From Flavobacterium panacagri (GTDB taxonomy: Bacteria; Bacteroidota; Bacteroidia; Flavobacteriales; Flavobacteriaceae), in assembly GCF_030378165.1 (NCBI RefSeq), contig NZ_CP119766.1:4402001-4466000 (forward strand): 64,000 nt of DNA, written 5' to 3'. The position numbers and the translations under genes are program-made. Positions 62,100 to 64,000 of this stretch are shown here, in pieces. The notes beneath the pieces were generated by a model that was not told the origin of the DNA, did not search any database, and saw only the letters and a program-made list of their open reading frames with translations. The number at the start of each line of letters is the position of its first letter. Positions within the stretch are counted from its first letter, which is position 1.

Positions 62100-63737
62100 T
62101 TATTTTTCAATTTTAGAGACTCTAAACCAGTCCACATCGGCATAACCAGCATTATTTATTGTTCCTTCTCTTAGAGCTACAAAACCAACTTTTGAACCTA
62201 TCCAAGTTCCTTCTGAAGCAATAAATTCAGAACCCGCTTTTATATACTTTTTATCATCTAAACTGTAATAAAACTGGCACTTGCCTCCTTTTTGAACCGT
62301 CACTCTGAAATAAAAAGTATTATTAGAAAGTGCTGCAATTTCAGTTGCAGTTTCTACAGCTCCTTTATCGGCTTTAGAGGCAGATAACTGCATTAATTTT
62401 AATTGACCATTAATTTGTTTAACGGTTAAACTGCTATAACTTCTTCCCATCACAACCAATCCAAATTGTTCATTGTCAAAATTGGGCGTAAATGTTATTT
62501 TAGAAGTTGCCATAAACTCTTCAGCAGGAAATTTTTGCGCCAATATGTTAGGCACCTGCCACAAACTTTTAAAATCCGCTGGCTTTGGAATACAATTCAA
62601 ACGGAAATAGCCCATACCAGCTGAAGGATAACCCCAAACCAACTGTTTATTTGCATGCCACTGCCACTGAAATCCTTGCACAGGTTCATTAAATTCATCT
62701 GAATCTGGAGGTGTTGCTAAAGGATATTGTCCATTTACGTTAGGTTTTTTAAAAGTCAATACAGGTTCTCCAATACCATTTTTATCATTATCTACTCCCA
62801 TAACCGGCCAGTCATTTTTCCAAGACATTGGATTTAAATGTACCACACGGCCATAAGCACCCTGATCCTGGAAATGTATAAACCAGTCTTCTCCTGTTAC
62901 TGTATCAACCCAGGCTCCCTGATGCGGACCATTTACAACTGTTTTTCCTTGCTCCAAAACAACCTTTTCTTCATAAGGCCCATATATAGATTTTGATCTC
63001 AGGATTAACTGCCAGCCTGTTGCCACACCACCTGCCGGAGCAAAAACATAATAATAACCATTGCGTTTATAAAACTTAGGTCCTTCAACAGTCGTATGAT
63101 TTTTATGACCATCAAACAAAAGCACCTCATCATCATTAGCCATACAGCTTAAAGGATCTATGGTACAAAGCATTAAAACACTTTTAGTTCCAGCACGGCT
63201 TCCCGCCAACGCATATCCTAGATAAGCCTTCCCATCTTCATCCCAAAAAGGAGCGGGATCTATAATACCTTTCGCTGCTTTAATCAAAACAGGTTCTGAC
63301 CATTTACCATAGGGATTTTTGGTTTTCGTCATATAGATTCCGAAATCTGGATCTGGATAAAAAATATAATATTCCTCCTTATGAAAACGAATGCAAGGCG
63401 CCCAGACCCCATTTCCATGCTGTATTTTATCATAGGTTTCTACAGGAGGCTGTTTTGACAACGCATAATTCACTAATTTCCAATTGACCAAATCATTAGA
63501 ATGCAGAATTGGAAGTCCTGGAATACAATTAAATGACGAAGCTGTCATAAAATAATCTTTTCCAACACGGCAAACATCGGGATCGGAATAATCGGCGTAG
63601 ATAATTGGATTTTTATAATTTCCGTTTCCTAAGTCGGATACCCAAACCTTAGAAAGCGTTTCTGTATTTTTTTGTGCATAAACACTACCCATTTTTGTTA
63701 GGACTAAACAAGCAAATGCCACATATTTTATTTTCAT
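62100..63737 (-). CDS. GH43 (subfamily 12-like) glycosidase with C-terminal beta-sandwich
   Basis: A 545-aa secreted enzyme (signal peptide ending VYAQ). The N-terminal ~320 residues are a GH43 propeller with a complete triad: base Asp in IYADYSDPDVCRVG, Asp in GIIDPAPFWDEDG and acid Glu in TTVEGPKFYKRNG. The C-terminal ~200 residues (DEFNEPVQGFQWQWHANK, GLVVMGRSYSSL, DVDWFRV) form the beta-sandwich found in GH43 subfamilies 10-12 (beta-xylosidase/arabinofuranosidase type). It follows the GH105 gene by 27 bases, so it is the second gene of an operon that enters from the right. In pectin loci the subfamily 12 type acts on alpha-arabinofuranosides or xylosides; the sugar is not determined here. 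Confidence 0.9.
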   Translation of the reverse strand: MKIKYVAFACLVLTKMGSVYAQKNTETLSKVWVSDLGNGNYKNPIIYADYSDPDVCRVGKDYFMTASSFNCIPGLPILHSNDLVNWKLVNYALSKQPPVETYDKIQHGNGVWAPCIRFHKEEYYIFYPDPDFGIYMTKTKNPYGKWSEPVLIKAAKGIIDPAPFWDEDGKAYLGYALAGSRAGTKSVLMLCTIDPLSCMANDDEVLLFDGHKNHTTVEGPKFYKRNGYYYVFAPAGGVATGWQLILRSKSIYGPYEEKVVLEQGKTVVNGPHQGAWVDTVTGEDWFIHFQDQGAYGRVVHLNPMSWKNDWPVMGVDNDKNGIGEPVLTFKKPNVNGQYPLATPPDSDEFNEPVQGFQWQWHANKQLVWGYPSAGMGYFRLNCIPKPADFKSLWQVPNILAQKFPAEEFMATSKITFTPNFDNEQFGLVVMGRSYSSLTVKQINGQLKLMQLSASKADKGAVETATEIAALSNNTFYFRVTVQKGGKCQFYYSLDDKKYIKAGSEFIASEGTWIGSKVGFVALREGTINNAGYADVDWFRVSKIEK

Positions 63738-63764
63738 TTGAATATATTTAAATTCGATTTAAGA

Positions 63765-64000
63765 TTAAAGAATCGCCCATTGAGGATGCTTTTCCAGTAT
63801 TAAACAAGCCATTATAAAAGGACCAATCGCCTTACCGTCATTAGATCTAACCGCTTCATGAATATAATAATCATAAGTCCCGTTTCGAACCAGATTGTCT
63901 GCCGGACCTAAACCAGCTCCCGCGCAGCACGAGGTAATTTCTATTTGCTTATTGGCATCTATTTTAATGAACTCTTTCCTAAAACCGGAATAGGCTTTTT
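63765..64000 (-). CDS. C-terminus of a GH105/GH88-family unsaturated glucuronyl hydrolase (partial)
   Basis: Reading the minus strand into the stop at 63765-63767 gives about 77 residues of an open frame cut by the window edge. It contains TSCCAGAGLGPADNLVRNG, TYDYYIHEAVRSNDGKAIG and PFIMACLILEKHP. This GTYDYYxxE...NDxKxxGPFI ending is characteristic of the C-terminal helices of GH105/GH88-type enzymes. It is 27 bases upstream of the GH43 gene and would be the third GH105 of the locus. Only the C-terminal fifth or so is present, so catalytic residues cannot be checked. Confidence 0.75.
   Translation of the reverse strand, partial: KAYSGFRKEFIKIDANKQIEITSCCAGAGLGPADNLVRNGTYDYYIHEAVRSNDGKAIGPFIMACLILEKHPQWAIL

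Overview
The window is AT-rich (codons and intergenic DNA strongly favour A/T) and looks like the chromosome of a Flavobacterium-type Bacteroidota, probably plant- or soil-associated. The evidence is a SusC/SusD pair, two giant one-polypeptide hybrid two-component sensors, TonB-dependent receptors with carboxypeptidase-like N-domains, several perfect TAnnTTTG -7 boxes, and intergenic palindromes made of CGCAAAG or CACAAATT units. No rRNA, tRNA, transposase, phage gene or CRISPR array was seen.

Most of the window (about 0.8-49.3 kb and 57.4-64 kb) is a large pectin utilisation locus best suited to rhamnogalacturonan-I and its side chains. Left to right: the first codons of a probable SusC-like protein leaving the window (1-79, minus); hybrid sensor 1 (824-4894); a minus-strand operon for a DUF4450-like 1205-aa toroid enzyme, a GH65-like toroid enzyme, PL11 rhamnogalacturonan lyase, GH28 and GH43 (15941 down to 4947); a divergent plus-strand group with a CE12 acetylesterase, GH2 and a two-domain CE12 (16197-22112); a long minus-strand group with a SASA esterase, GH43, rhamnose mutarotase, GH105, a PL22-like lyase, GH43, GH28 and GH115 (33619 down to 22290); susC-susD (39099 down to 33800) with its own terminator; and a plus-strand operon of GH106, GH105, GH2, an esterase-GH43 fusion and a GntR-type regulator (39542-49329).

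These genes form a coherent pathway. SusCD imports oligosaccharides. PL11 cuts the backbone, CE12 and the other esterases remove acetyl groups, and GH2, GH43 and GH115 trim side chains. GH106, GH28 and GH105 dismantle the Rha-GalA backbone, and RhaM converts rhamnose anomers in the cytosol. An 11-bp motif, G(T/C)ATCCTGTA(C/G), occurs nine times in the window's intergenic DNA: in front of susC, GH106, the SASA-esterase operon and the divergent 1205-aa/CE12 pair. It is a strong candidate operator for the locus.

Between the two parts of the pectin locus lies an iron/siderophore block (49442-56859). It has two divergent TonB receptors, a PepSY membrane protein and a surface lipoprotein, and resembles the Bacteroides XusABC xenosiderophore system. 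Both of its promoters carry a shared ATTCTAAAT element. The right end holds hybrid sensor 2 and a GH105-GH43 pair that continues out of the window.
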